Assembly: GCA_009720755.1 (NCBI GenBank)
Contig: WNKV01000012.1
Coordinates: forward strand, 1-64,000
From: Rhodoplanes serenus
GTDB lineage: Bacteria > Pseudomonadota > Alphaproteobacteria > Rhizobiales > Xanthobacteraceae
Length of the DNA: 64,000 nucleotides
Reading direction: 5' to 3'
In this document: positions 8,479-17,292 of the stretch, piece by piece
Layout of the letters: each line of letters begins with the position of its first letter
How positions within the stretch are numbered: the stretch's first letter is position 1
Position numbers and translations under genes: made by a program
The notes under the pieces: model-generated
What the model was told of the DNA's origin: nothing
Databases searched by the model: none
What the model saw: only the letters and a program-made list of their open reading frames with translations

Positions 8479-10449
8479 ATGCGCGACAAGCCGTGGATCA
8501 TCCGGACCTATGCGGGGCACTCGTCCGCCCGCGAGTCCAACGCCCTCTATCGCAAGAACCTCGCCAAGGGGCAGACCGGCCTGTCGGTGGCCTTCGACCT
8601 GCCGACCCAGACCGGCTACGACTCCGACCACGCGCTGGCGCGCGGCGAGGTCGGCAAGGTGGGCGTGGCGATCTCCCACATCGGCGACATGCGCGCGCTG
8701 TTCGACGGCATCCCGCTCGGCGAGATGAACACGTCGATGACCATCAACGCGACGGCGGCCTGGCTGCTGGCGCTCTACGTGGCGGTCGCCGACGAGCAGG
8801 GCGTGCCACGCGCCAAGCTGACCGGCACCACCCAGAACGACATCATCAAGGAGTATCTGTCGCGCGGCACCTACGTGTTCCCGCCGGCGCCCTCGATGCG
8901 GCTGATCAAGGACGTGATCCTGTTCACGACCCGCGAGATGCCGAAGTGGAACCCGATGAACGTCTGCTCCTACCATCTCCAGGAGGCCGGCGCGACGCCG
9001 GTGCAGGAGCTGGCCTTCGCGCTCGCCACCGGGGTCGCGGTGCTCGACGCCGTCAAGGAGACCGGCGAGATGCAGGGCGCCGCCTTCGGCGAGGTGGTCG
9101 GGCGCATCTCGTTCTTCGTCAATGCCGGCATGCGGTTCATCACCGAGATCTGCAAGATGCGGGCGTTCGGCGAGCTGTGGGACGAGATCACGGCGGAGCG
9201 CTACGGCGTCGCCGACCCCAAGCAGCGGCTGTTCCGCTACGGCGTGCAGGTCAACTCGCTCGGCCTCACCGAGCAGCAGCCCGAGAACAACGTCTACCGC
9301 ATCTTCCTCCAGATGCTCGCGGTGACGCTCTCCAAGAAGGCCCGCGCCCGCGCCGTGCAGTTGCCGGCCTGGAACGAGGCGCTCGGCTTGCCGACCCCGT
9401 GGGATCAGCAGTGGTCGCTGCGCGCCCAGCAGATCCTCGCCTACGAAAGCGACCTGCTCGACTACGCCGACATCTTCGAGGGCTCGACCGTGATCGCCGA
9501 GAAGGTGGCGGCCCTGAAGGCCGAGGCCAAGGACGAGCTGCGCCGCATCTTGGAGATGGGCGGCGCCGTCGCCGCCGTCGACACGGGCTACCTCAAGGCC
9601 CAGCTCGTGGAGAGCAACTCGCGCCGCGTCGAGCAGATCGAGGCGGGCGAGCAGGTGGTGGTCGGCGTCAACAAGTTCATCGAGACCGAGCCGTCGCCGC
9701 TGCCGACCGGCGAGGGCGCCATCATCACCATCCCGCCGGAGGTCGAGGCCGAGCAGGTCGAGCGGCTGCGGGCGTGGCGCGAGGCGCGCGACAATGCGGC
9801 CGTGCAGGCGTCGCTGGCGGCGCTGCGCCAGGCGGCCCGCAGTGGGCAGAACATCATGCCGGCCTCGATCGCCTGCGCCAAGGCGGGTGTCACCACCGGC
9901 GAGTGGGCGTTCGTGCTGCGCGAGGGTTTCGGCGAGTACCGGGCGCCGACCGGCATCTCGCATGCGGCCCGCAATGACGCCCGCAATCTCGACGACGTCC
10001 GCGCCGAGGTGGACCGGGTGTCGCGCAAGCTCGGGCGGCGGCTGAAGTTCCTGGTCGGCAAGCCGGGCCTCGATGGCCATTCCAACGGCGCCGAGCAGAT
10101 CGCCGTGCGGGCGCGCGACGCCGGCATGGACGTGGTCTACGAGGGCATCCGCTTCACGCCGGCCGACATCGCCCAGGCGGCGCGCGACAAGAACGTCCAT
10201 GTGGTCGGCCTGTCGATCCTGTCGGGCTCGCACATGGAGCTGGTCGCCGACACGCTGGCCAAGCTGAAGGAGGCCGGGGTGTCGCATGTCCCGGTGGTGG
10301 TCGGCGGCATCATTCCGCCCGAGGATGCCGAGGCGCTGGTCGCCGCCGGAGTGGCCGCCGTCTACACGCCGAAGGACTTCGATCTCAACCGGATCATGAC
10401 CGAGCTGGTCGGCATCGTCGACGCGCGCAGCTCCGACAGGGCCGCCTGA
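8479..10449 (+). CDS. ecm: Ethylmalonyl-CoA mutase (coenzyme B12-dependent)
   Basis: Converts (2R)-ethylmalonyl-CoA to methylsuccinyl-CoA in the ethylmalonyl-CoA pathway. The 656-residue single chain has a TIM-barrel acyl-CoA mutase domain (IRTYAGHS near residue 9, AFDLPTQTGYDSDHALARGEVGKVG, NTSMTINATAAW) and a C-terminal B12 domain from about 515. GLDGHSNGAEQ near 530 gives the DxHxxG cobalt-ligating His, with SILSGSHMEL and GGIIPPEDAEAL after it. The RTYAGHS start and HSNGA instead of HDRGA are typical of ethylmalonyl- rather than methylmalonyl-CoA mutase. ATG 8479 has GGGGAAA upstream; the open frame extends to 8053 but overlaps the GlsB gene and is not conserved. It functions with ccrA. 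Confidence 0.93.
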   Translation: MRDKPWIIRTYAGHSSARESNALYRKNLAKGQTGLSVAFDLPTQTGYDSDHALARGEVGKVGVAISHIGDMRALFDGIPLGEMNTSMTINATAAWLLALYVAVADEQGVPRAKLTGTTQNDIIKEYLSRGTYVFPPAPSMRLIKDVILFTTREMPKWNPMNVCSYHLQEAGATPVQELAFALATGVAVLDAVKETGEMQGAAFGEVVGRISFFVNAGMRFITEICKMRAFGELWDEITAERYGVADPKQRLFRYGVQVNSLGLTEQQPENNVYRIFLQMLAVTLSKKARARAVQLPAWNEALGLPTPWDQQWSLRAQQILAYESDLLDYADIFEGSTVIAEKVAALKAEAKDELRRILEMGGAVAAVDTGYLKAQLVESNSRRVEQIEAGEQVVVGVNKFIETEPSPLPTGEGAIITIPPEVEAEQVERLRAWREARDNAAVQASLAALRQAARSGQNIMPASIACAKAGVTTGEWAFVLREGFGEYRAPTGISHAARNDARNLDDVRAEVDRVSRKLGRRLKFLVGKPGLDGHSNGAEQIAVRARDAGMDVVYEGIRFTPADIAQAARDKNVHVVGLSILSGSHMELVADTLAKLKEAGVSHVPVVVGGIIPPEDAEALVAAGVAAVYTPKDFDLNRIMTELVGIVDARSSDRAA

Positions 10450-10451
10450 CG

Positions 10452-10470
10452 GCGGGCGCGCTGCGCCCGC
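10452..10470 (+). terminator. GC-rich stem-loop after ecm
   Basis: GCGGGCGC (10452-10459) and GCGCCCGC (10463-10470) form a perfect 8-bp stem with loop GCT, starting 2 bp after the ecm stop. No U-run follows, so it is at most an imperfect or Rho-assisted terminator. The remainder of 10471-10975 holds no convincing gene; it is lower in GC near 10790-10910, where promoters for the following gene may lie. Confidence 0.4.
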
Positions 10471-10975
10471 GCGCAACGCCGGCGCGGGGCTCGAGACCTG
10501 TGGGCGGCGGCGGTGCCGCCGCTTAACCCGGGTGCAGCTCACGCCGCCCGGGACTTTCTCGTGGCGGCCTGCCGTCTCGCCCGGCAGGGCTCCGCCACGC
10601 CCGGACGCTCGCCACAGTCGCCGCTGCCGTCGCTCGGGTGGCGTCACCAGACGGCGTGGACCGATGGCTTTGCGACGCCCGGACTATCCTACCGACCATC
10701 GACAGGATCGCGCATGGGAGCGCACGCATCATCGGATGCGGGCGCAGGCCCCTGCGCGAAACGCGCGAGTGCTTTCGGGCGAATTCGCATATGTTGCGAG
10801 TGTGCAACGGGGTGCGCAATTTCAGCGAAGCTTAACCCCGAGTTCAGGTAATTTGATTTCCATTGCATGACCAGTTCATGTCATATTGTGCTCGTTCCGT
10901 GCGGATGAACGACACGGACGGGAGTGTCGGTCCCGCAGCGGCCGGCGCCCGAGGGAGTGGGGAAGGAGGGGAACC

Positions 10976-11176
10976 ATGCGAACGGACGACTCTCGCCAGC
11001 GCAGCAGCGACGCCACCTGCCGGACCTGCGGCAGCGCCGTGGAGGTCCCGCGCTTTTTCGACACCCGGGGCCACCACTATTGTGCCCCCGAGTGCTGGGA
11101 GAGCGTCGGCGTCGCGCCGGCCCATGCCCACAGCCACGCCCACGCTCACAGCCGGGCCCCGGCGGAGCTGCGCTGA
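10976..11176 (+). CDS. Small His-rich zinc-binding protein, unknown function
   Basis: 66 residues. The first half has CRTCG, then HHYCAPECWES: a CxxC...HHxCxxxC pattern of a small zinc ribbon or treble clef. The tail AHAHSHAHAHS is a run of alternating histidines that could bind Zn, Ni or Cu. The start is well supported by GGAGGGG 6 bp upstream of ATG 10976. The overall plan resembles YHS/TRASH-like metal-sensing modules, but no family is asserted. It stands alone between ecm and a transporter on the other strand. Confidence 0.65.
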   Translation: MRTDDSRQRSSDATCRTCGSAVEVPRFFDTRGHHYCAPECWESVGVAPAHAHSHAHAHSRAPAELR

Positions 11177-11293
11177 GCGGCTCCGATCGCGGCGTCGCCA
11201 CGCTGCGACGACGCTGTGGCCGTCACGGTCGCGGCGCGACGACATCGGGCCTTACGCGGCCGCGAGCCCCGGGCCGCCACGAACGCCGGCCGG

Positions 11294-13042
11294 TCACGCG
11301 GCCGGCGCCCCGGTCGCTTCGCGCAGCCGGTGGAGATCGCCGTCGCGCTCCAGCACCACATGGCGGTCGTGCAGCGGCATCAGCGTCGAGCGGTGGCCGA
11401 TTGAGATCAGCGCCGTCTCCGGCAGCCTTCGGCGCAGCAGCCCGTAGAGCGCCGTCTCGGACGGCTCGTCGAGCGAGGCGGTCGCCTCGTCCAGAAGCAG
11501 GTAGTCGGGCGCGTGCAGGATGGCGCGGGAGATCGCCAGGCGCTGCTGCTCGCCGAGCGACAGCATGCGGCCCCAATGGGCCTCCTCGTCGAGCCGGCCG
11601 GCGAGCCCCCCGAGCCCGACCGTGCCGAGCACCTCGGTGACGCGGTCGCGTGGGAAGGCGTCGGGCAGCGCCGGGTAGGCGATCGCCGCCGCCAGGGTGC
11701 CGACCGGCAGATAGGGCCGCTGCGGCAGCACCATCACGGAGCGGCCGGCCGGCACGCTCACGCGGCCGCGCCCGAACGGCCAGACCCCGGCGAGCGCCCG
11801 GAACAGGGTCGACTTGCCGGAGCCCGACGGGCCGCCGACCAGCACCCGCGCCCCGGCCGGCAGCGCCAGCGCGTCGGCGGCGACCAGCGGCGTCCCGGCT
11901 GGAAGCCGCACCTCCAGCGCCTCGGCCGCGACGGCCTCCGCGTTCGGCTCGGTCGACACCACGATCCGCTCCGGCACCGTCGCGAGGGCGCGGCCGGCCG
12001 TGAGCGCCGCGTCGAAGCCGGCGAGACGATCGATCACGGCCTGCCATTCGGCGAGCTGTCGATAGGATGTGACGAAGAACGACAGGGCGCGCTGCACGCT
12101 GCCGAACGCCTCGGAGGTCTGCATCAGGCCGCCGAGGCTGAAGCCGCCGGCGAAGTAGGCGGGGCTGACCACGACGAACGGAAACACGGTCGACACCTGG
12201 TTGAAGCCGGCAGTGAAGAAGGTGAGCTTCTTCTGTCGCGTCATGATGGCGTACCAGTTGGCCATCACGGCGCCGAAACGGTCGAGCAGGCGGGCGCGTT
12301 CGGCGGTCTCGCCGCCGAGCAGCGCGATCTGCTCACCGTTCTCGCGCACCCGCACCAGATGGAAGCGGAAGTCGGCCTCGTAGCGCTGCTGCTGGAAGTT
12401 CAGCCCGATCAGCGGCCGGCCGATCAGATGCGTGAACACGGTGCCGACCACCGCATAGATCAGCGCCGCCCACACGAGATAGCCGGGAAAAGACCAGGTG
12501 GTGCCGCCGATCACCAGCGGCGCCTGGGCCGACAGGCCCCATAGGATCGTCACGAAGGACGCCAGCGTGACCACCGAGCTGAGCAGCCCGAGCCCGATCG
12601 CCAGGCCGCGGTCGATGAACAGGTTGATGTCGTCGGCGATGCGCTGGTCGGGGTTGTCGGCGGCGTCGCCGAGAAGCTGCATCCGGTAGTGATTGCCGTC
12701 GTCGAGCCAGTGGCCGAGATACTGCGCCGTCATCCAGCGCCGCCAGCGGATCTGGAGCCACTGGTTCAGATAGAGCTGATAGACGGCCAGCACGATGAAG
12801 GCGGCGGCCAGGACGCAGAAGTACAGGAGCTCGGACACGAAGGTGTCCCAGGCCCGCTCTTGCAGGGCGTTGTAGAAGCGGGCGTTCCACTGGTTGACCA
12901 GCACCGTGATGCCGACGATGGCGAGCTCGATGGCGATCACGGCGGCGAGCAGCAGGCGGCCGGCCTGGCGATCCTCGGCGGAGCGGAAATACGGTGCGGC
13001 GAGGCGCCACATCACGGCGACGGCGGCGATCAGGCGTGTCAC
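11294..13042 (-). CDS. ABC transporter, fused permease-ATPase of the YddA/BclA (SbmA-BacA-related) type
   Basis: 582 residues. The N-terminal membrane domain (about 1-330) has the family signatures LVNQWNARFYNALQ, WRRWMTAQYL, NPDQRIADDI and PLIGLNFQQQRYEADFR. The C-terminal ATPase has GGPSGSGKST (Walker A), LSLGEQQR (signature) and YLLLDEATASLDE (Walker B). The product is an inner-membrane half-transporter expected to dimerise. Relatives import or export peptides; BclA in Bradyrhizobium confers resistance to plant NCR peptides. GTG 13042 has GGAG upstream and fits the usual family N-terminus; an in-frame TTG at 13225 would add an unlikely Arg-rich leader. Confidence 0.85.
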   Translation of the reverse strand: MTRLIAAVAVMWRLAAPYFRSAEDRQAGRLLLAAVIAIELAIVGITVLVNQWNARFYNALQERAWDTFVSELLYFCVLAAAFIVLAVYQLYLNQWLQIRWRRWMTAQYLGHWLDDGNHYRMQLLGDAADNPDQRIADDINLFIDRGLAIGLGLLSSVVTLASFVTILWGLSAQAPLVIGGTTWSFPGYLVWAALIYAVVGTVFTHLIGRPLIGLNFQQQRYEADFRFHLVRVRENGEQIALLGGETAERARLLDRFGAVMANWYAIMTRQKKLTFFTAGFNQVSTVFPFVVVSPAYFAGGFSLGGLMQTSEAFGSVQRALSFFVTSYRQLAEWQAVIDRLAGFDAALTAGRALATVPERIVVSTEPNAEAVAAEALEVRLPAGTPLVAADALALPAGARVLVGGPSGSGKSTLFRALAGVWPFGRGRVSVPAGRSVMVLPQRPYLPVGTLAAAIAYPALPDAFPRDRVTEVLGTVGLGGLAGRLDEEAHWGRMLSLGEQQRLAISRAILHAPDYLLLDEATASLDEPSETALYGLLRRRLPETALISIGHRSTLMPLHDRHVVLERDGDLHRLREATGAPAA

Positions 13043-13374
13043 GCGGGGCTCCAGGGGGCTGGCGCCGGACGGAGCGGCCGGCGGAACAGGCTGCGGTGGG
13101 CGCCTGCTTCCGGCGGAATCCAGGCGTTTTGACGTCGGTCTGGCCGCCGCCGCACGGCCCCTGCGAGGCGTCGCCTCCCTCTCGGCGCGGCCGCCGGCTG
13201 CGGCCCCGGGTCGCCGAAAGTACAATGGCGGCAGGCTTGTGGTCGGATCGTGAAACCGTCACACTTCGGCGCCCGATGCCGCCCGACCGAGGACGGGGAC
13301 CCGGCGACCAAACTCCCGAGCCCTCTGCTCGACCGAGCCATCCGCCTTCCAACGCCCGACGTGCCGCGCATCGG

Positions 13375-13427
13375 CATCATGTGATGAACGAGCGACCATC
13401 GCTCCAAGACGGCCCGTAGAGGCCGTC
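13375..13427 (+). promoter_or_regulatory. Palindrome and leader hairpin before the TRAP operon
   Basis: CATCA-TG-TGATG (13375-13386) is a perfect 12-nt inverted repeat and possible operator. GACGGCC (13408-13414) and GGCCGTC (13421-13427) form a 7-bp hairpin ending 11 bp before the AGGAGGAA ribosome binding site of dctP. Both are seen in sequence; their regulatory role is inferred from position. Confidence 0.4.
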
Positions 13428-13452
13428 GGTCATACTCAGGAGGAAACGATTC

Positions 13453-14640
13453 ATGTCCCGCCCGGATTCCGTCCCGTCCGCCGCCGGTCCGACCAGTGTG
13501 TCCGGTCCGTCCGCTCCGCGCACCAGCCGCCGCAAGTTCATGCTCACCGCGGGTGCGGCCGCGGCGGGCGCCGCCGTCGCGGCCCCCGCCGTCGCGCAGT
13601 CGACCGGCCCGGTCGCCATGCGCTGGCAGAGCACCTGGCCCTCGAAGGACATATTCCACGAATACGCCCTCGACTTCGCCAAGAAGGTCAACGACATGAC
13701 CGGCGGCGACCTGAAGATCGAGGTGCTCCCGGCCGGCGCCGTGGTGCCCGCCTTCGGGCTGCTGGAGGCGGTCTCCAAGGGCACCCTCGACGGCGGCCAC
13801 GGCGTCATGGTCTATCACTACGGCAAGCAGACCGCGCTCGCCCTGTGGGGCTCCGGCCCGGGCTACGGCATGGACGCCAACATGCTGCTCGCCTGGCACA
13901 AGTACGGCGGCGGCAAGGAGCTGCTGGCCAAGCTCTACGACTCGATCGGCGCCAACGTGGTGTCGATGCCCTACGGCCCGATGCCGACCCAGCCGCTCGG
14001 CTGGTTCAAGAAGCCGATCGCCAAGGTCGACGACATGAAGGGGCTGAAGTTCCGCACCGTCGGCATCTCGATCGACGTGTTCACCGGGCTCGGCGCCGCC
14101 GTCAATGCATTGCCGGGCGGCGAGATCGTATCGGCCATGGACCGCGGCCTGCTGGATGCGGCCGAGTTCAACAACGCCTCCTCGGACCGCGTGCTCGGCT
14201 TCACGGACGTCTCCAAGATCTGCATGCTCCAGAGCTACCACCAGAACGCCGAGCAGTTCGAGATCCTGTTCAACAAGGCCAAGTACGACGCGCTGCCCGA
14301 GAAGATGCGCGCCATCATCGCCAACGCCGTCGAGGCGGCCTCGGCCGACATGTCCTGGAAGGCGATCGATCGCTACTCCAAGGACTATGTGGAGATGCAG
14401 ACCAAGGACAAGGTCCGCTTCTACAAGACGCCCGACCCGGTGCTGAAGAAGCAGCTCGAGGTCTATGACGAGGTGGTGAAGAAGAAGGCGGCCGAGAATC
14501 CGATGTTCAAGGAGATTCTCGAGTCGCAGCGCCAGTTTGCGCAGCGCGCCACCCAGTGGGAGAACGACACGGTGGTGAGCCGCAAGATGGCGTTCGACCA
14601 CTATTTCGGCCAGGCCGGCGTGGCCAAGCAGCCGACCTGA
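13453..14640 (+). CDS. TRAP transporter substrate-binding protein (DctP family)
   Basis: Periplasmic solute receptor of a TRAP system, 395 residues. A twin-arginine signal, SRRKFMLTAGAAAAGAAVAAPAVAQ, occupies about residues 25-50, so it is probably exported folded by Tat. The mature part begins AMRWQSTWPSKDIFHEYA, has LPAGAVVPAFGLLEAVSKGTLDGGHG, and carries the DctP Arg in GLKFRTVG near 197. It resembles the 2-oxoacid/monocarboxylate receptor branch (TakP-like), but the ligand is not certain. An ideal AGGAGG lies before ATG 13453. It heads an operon with the two permease genes. Confidence 0.9.
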   Translation: MSRPDSVPSAAGPTSVSGPSAPRTSRRKFMLTAGAAAAGAAVAAPAVAQSTGPVAMRWQSTWPSKDIFHEYALDFAKKVNDMTGGDLKIEVLPAGAVVPAFGLLEAVSKGTLDGGHGVMVYHYGKQTALALWGSGPGYGMDANMLLAWHKYGGGKELLAKLYDSIGANVVSMPYGPMPTQPLGWFKKPIAKVDDMKGLKFRTVGISIDVFTGLGAAVNALPGGEIVSAMDRGLLDAAEFNNASSDRVLGFTDVSKICMLQSYHQNAEQFEILFNKAKYDALPEKMRAIIANAVEAASADMSWKAIDRYSKDYVEMQTKDKVRFYKTPDPVLKKQLEVYDEVVKKKAAENPMFKEILESQRQFAQRATQWENDTVVSRKMAFDHYFGQAGVAKQPT

Positions 14641-14824
14641 CGATGCGGTGGCGCCGTGGCGGGCCTCCGGAGAGGGCCGCCCGGCGCACCCGTGCCGATC
14701 GCCGGCGGTGCCTCCCCGGTCCGCCCGCGAATCCGCTCGCGAACGGTCGCCGCTCGCAGCCGAGCCGCCGAGGCGCGTCTCCTCGCCTCCCTCGCGCCGA
14801 AACTCCAGCGCCGAGATCCCGCCC

Positions 14825-15532
14825 ATGACGATGCTCCAGTCCACCAGGGCCATCCGGCGCGCCAAGCCCGTGCAGCGCGTCCTCTACATCGCCGATCTGA
14901 TCAGTACGGTGGTCGGCAAGACCGCGGCGTGGCTGATCATCGCCCTGATGACCGTGGTGGTCGTCGAGGTGGCCAAACGCTACCTTCTGAATGCTCCGAC
15001 CGCCTGGATCTTCGATCTCAACAACATGCTGTACGGCACCGTGTTTATGCTGTGCGGCGCCTACACGCTCGCCCAGAACTCGCATGTGCGCGGCGACTTC
15101 ATCTATGGCTCGCTGAAACCCCGCACCCAGGCGACGCTCGACCTGATCCTCTACGTGCTGTTCTTCCTGCCCGGAATTGCTGCACTGATCTATGCCGGCT
15201 GGCACTATGCGCAGGACTCCTGGCGCATCCTCGAGCACTCCAACGTCACCGCCGACGGCCCGCCGGTCTACCCGTTCAAGACCGTCATTCCGATTGCCGG
15301 CACCCTGGTGATGATGCAGGGGCTCGCCGAGATGCTCCGTTGCGTCGTCTGCCTGAAGAGCGGTGCCTGGCCGCCGCGACTCAAGGACGTCAGCGAGCTC
15401 GACGTCGTCGAAGAGCAACTCGCCCGCAGCGAGTATGTGGACGACGAGGATCGGCGCGCCGCCATCGCTGGCGCTCACAAGATCGACGAGACCGCGCGCC
15501 AGCGCGGCATGGGGGGAGACCTGAACACATGA
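14825..15532 (+). CDS. TRAP transporter small permease (DctQ family)
   Basis: 235 residues with four membrane segments (about 25-50, 60-85, 105-130 and 160-180) and the family pattern FDLNNMLYGTVFMLCGAYTLAQNSHVRGDF. It lies 184 bp after dctP and overlaps dctM by ATGA at 15529-15532. ATG 14825 is chosen because upstream in-frame sequence is Arg/Pro-rich and not conserved. The last 50 residues form a charged cytoplasmic tail (DDEDRRAAIAG), longer than in typical DctQ proteins. Confidence 0.88.
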   Translation: MTMLQSTRAIRRAKPVQRVLYIADLISTVVGKTAAWLIIALMTVVVVEVAKRYLLNAPTAWIFDLNNMLYGTVFMLCGAYTLAQNSHVRGDFIYGSLKPRTQATLDLILYVLFFLPGIAALIYAGWHYAQDSWRILEHSNVTADGPPVYPFKTVIPIAGTLVMMQGLAEMLRCVVCLKSGAWPPRLKDVSELDVVEEQLARSEYVDDEDRRAAIAGAHKIDETARQRGMGGDLNT

Positions 15533-17271
15533 GCGATCCTGCGCTCGGATTGCTGATGCTGGGGCTCATCGTGATCGCCATCATGATGGGCTTCCCCACC
15601 GCCTTCACCCTGATGGGGCTCGGCATCTTCTTCGGCTTTTACGCCTTCTACGACCCGTCGCAGTTCTGGTGGGACAATCGCGTCTTCGACCTGATGGTCC
15701 AGCGCACCTACGGGGCGATGACCAACGACGTTCTGATCTCCATCCCGCTCTTCGTGCTGATGGGCTACGTGATGGAGCGCGGTGCGCTGGTCGACAAGAT
15801 GTTCTACAGCGTCCAGCTCTCGTTCAGCCGGCTGCCGGCATCACTGGCGGTGGCGACCCTGATCGTCTGCGCCTTCTGGGGCCTCGCCTCCGGCCTGGTC
15901 GGCGCCGTCGTGGTGCTGATGGGGGTGATCGCCTTCAATCCGATGCTGCGGGCCGGCTACGACGTCAAGCTCGCCGCCGGCGTGATCACGGCGGGCGGCA
16001 CCCTCGGCATCCTGATCCCGCCATCGGTGATGATCATCGTCTATGCCGCGGTGGCCGGCCAGTCGGTGGTCAAGCTCTACGCGGCCGCGATGTTTCCCGG
16101 CTTCTTCCTGGCCACCCTCTATATCGCCTATATCATCGGCCGGGCGCTGATCCAGCCGTCGCTGGCGCCGCCGCTGCCGCCCGAGCAGACCCGGGTGCCG
16201 GTGCCGGACTGGCTCGATCGGCTGCGTGCGGCCTATTCGTCCAACATGATGAGGACTTTCCTGTCGGCGCTCGCCTCGCCGGCGCGGGCCCGGGCCGTCA
16301 AGAGCGAGGACGGGACCCCGCTCAGCTACGGTGCGTTGGCCGGGAACTTCCTGATCGCGCTGGTGCCGCTCGCTCTCGTCGTGGCCGTGCTGGGGCTGGT
16401 CTGGTGGTATGTCGTCATCCATCGGGCGCCGACCGAGGAGATCGAGGCGCTCGGTCTTCAGCCGCTGGGCGGCGCTGCCCCGGTGGAGGCCGAGGCGGCG
16501 TCGGGTCCCGGTACCGGCTTCTACGTGACCTTTGCGACGGTGGCGGTGCTGCTGGCGCTGATGCTCGCGCGCTACTACTGGCGCATGGGCGCGGAGCGGT
16601 TCGCGCTCCTCAAGCTGCTCGCCGTCTCGGTGCTGCCGATCGCGGTGCTCAGCATCTCGGTGCTGCTGGTCATCCTCCTCGGCATCACCACCGCCACCGA
16701 GTCGGCGGCGGTCGGCTCGGCCGGTGCCTTCCTGCTGGCGCTGTTCGCCCGCACGCTCGACTGGAAGCGGACCAAGGAGGCGGTGTTCCTCACCGCCAAG
16801 ACCACCGCCATGGTGTGCTGGCTGTTCGTCGGCTCGGCGCTGTTCTCGGCGGTGTTCGCGGTGCTCGGCGGTCAGGCGCTGCTGGAGAAGTGGGTGCTGT
16901 CGCTCGACCTCACCCCGACCCAGTTCATGATCCTGTCCCAGGCCATCATCTTCATTCTCGGCTGGCCGCTGGAATGGACCGAGATCATCATCATCTTCGT
17001 GCCGATCTTCCTGCCGCTGCTCAAGCACTTCGGCATCGATCCGATCCTCTGGGGCGTGCTGGTCTTCGTCAATCTCCAGGCCGCGTTCCTGTCGCCGCCG
17101 GTCGCCATGTCGGCCTTCTATCTGAAGGGCGTGGCACCACCGCACGTCACCATCAACCAGATCTTCGCCGGCATGATGCCCTACATGCTGGTGGTGATCC
17201 TGTGCATGGTGATCATGTATCTGTGGCCGGGCATCGTGCTGTGGCTGCCGACCTGGCTGTACGGCGGGTGA
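15529..17271 (+). CDS. TRAP transporter large permease (DctM family) with long central insertion
   Basis: Main Na+-coupled transport subunit in the inner membrane. It has 580 residues against roughly 430 in standard DctM. N-terminal signatures IPLFVLMGYVMERGALVDKM, CAFWGLASGLVGAVVV and GGTLGILIPPSVMIIVYA are normal, as are C-terminal TTATESAAVGSAGAFLLAL, ILGWPLEWTEIIII and LQAAFLSPPVAMSAFYLKG. Between about residues 220 and 385 is an insertion with a charged stretch and two or three extra hydrophobic segments. The start overlaps the dctQ stop (ATGA). A size increase of this kind is known in some 2-oxoacid/lactate TRAP groups. Confidence 0.9.
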   Translation: MSDPALGLLMLGLIVIAIMMGFPTAFTLMGLGIFFGFYAFYDPSQFWWDNRVFDLMVQRTYGAMTNDVLISIPLFVLMGYVMERGALVDKMFYSVQLSFSRLPASLAVATLIVCAFWGLASGLVGAVVVLMGVIAFNPMLRAGYDVKLAAGVITAGGTLGILIPPSVMIIVYAAVAGQSVVKLYAAAMFPGFFLATLYIAYIIGRALIQPSLAPPLPPEQTRVPVPDWLDRLRAAYSSNMMRTFLSALASPARARAVKSEDGTPLSYGALAGNFLIALVPLALVVAVLGLVWWYVVIHRAPTEEIEALGLQPLGGAAPVEAEAASGPGTGFYVTFATVAVLLALMLARYYWRMGAERFALLKLLAVSVLPIAVLSISVLLVILLGITTATESAAVGSAGAFLLALFARTLDWKRTKEAVFLTAKTTAMVCWLFVGSALFSAVFAVLGGQALLEKWVLSLDLTPTQFMILSQAIIFILGWPLEWTEIIIIFVPIFLPLLKHFGIDPILWGVLVFVNLQAAFLSPPVAMSAFYLKGVAPPHVTINQIFAGMMPYMLVVILCMVIMYLWPGIVLWLPTWLYGG

Positions 17272-17292
17272 GGTGAGGAGGCGAGCGCGCCG

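Noticed and set aside
8146..10647. An 833-codon minus-strand frame over ecm
   Set aside because: Antisense to a clear B12-dependent mutase; no start signal or motif.
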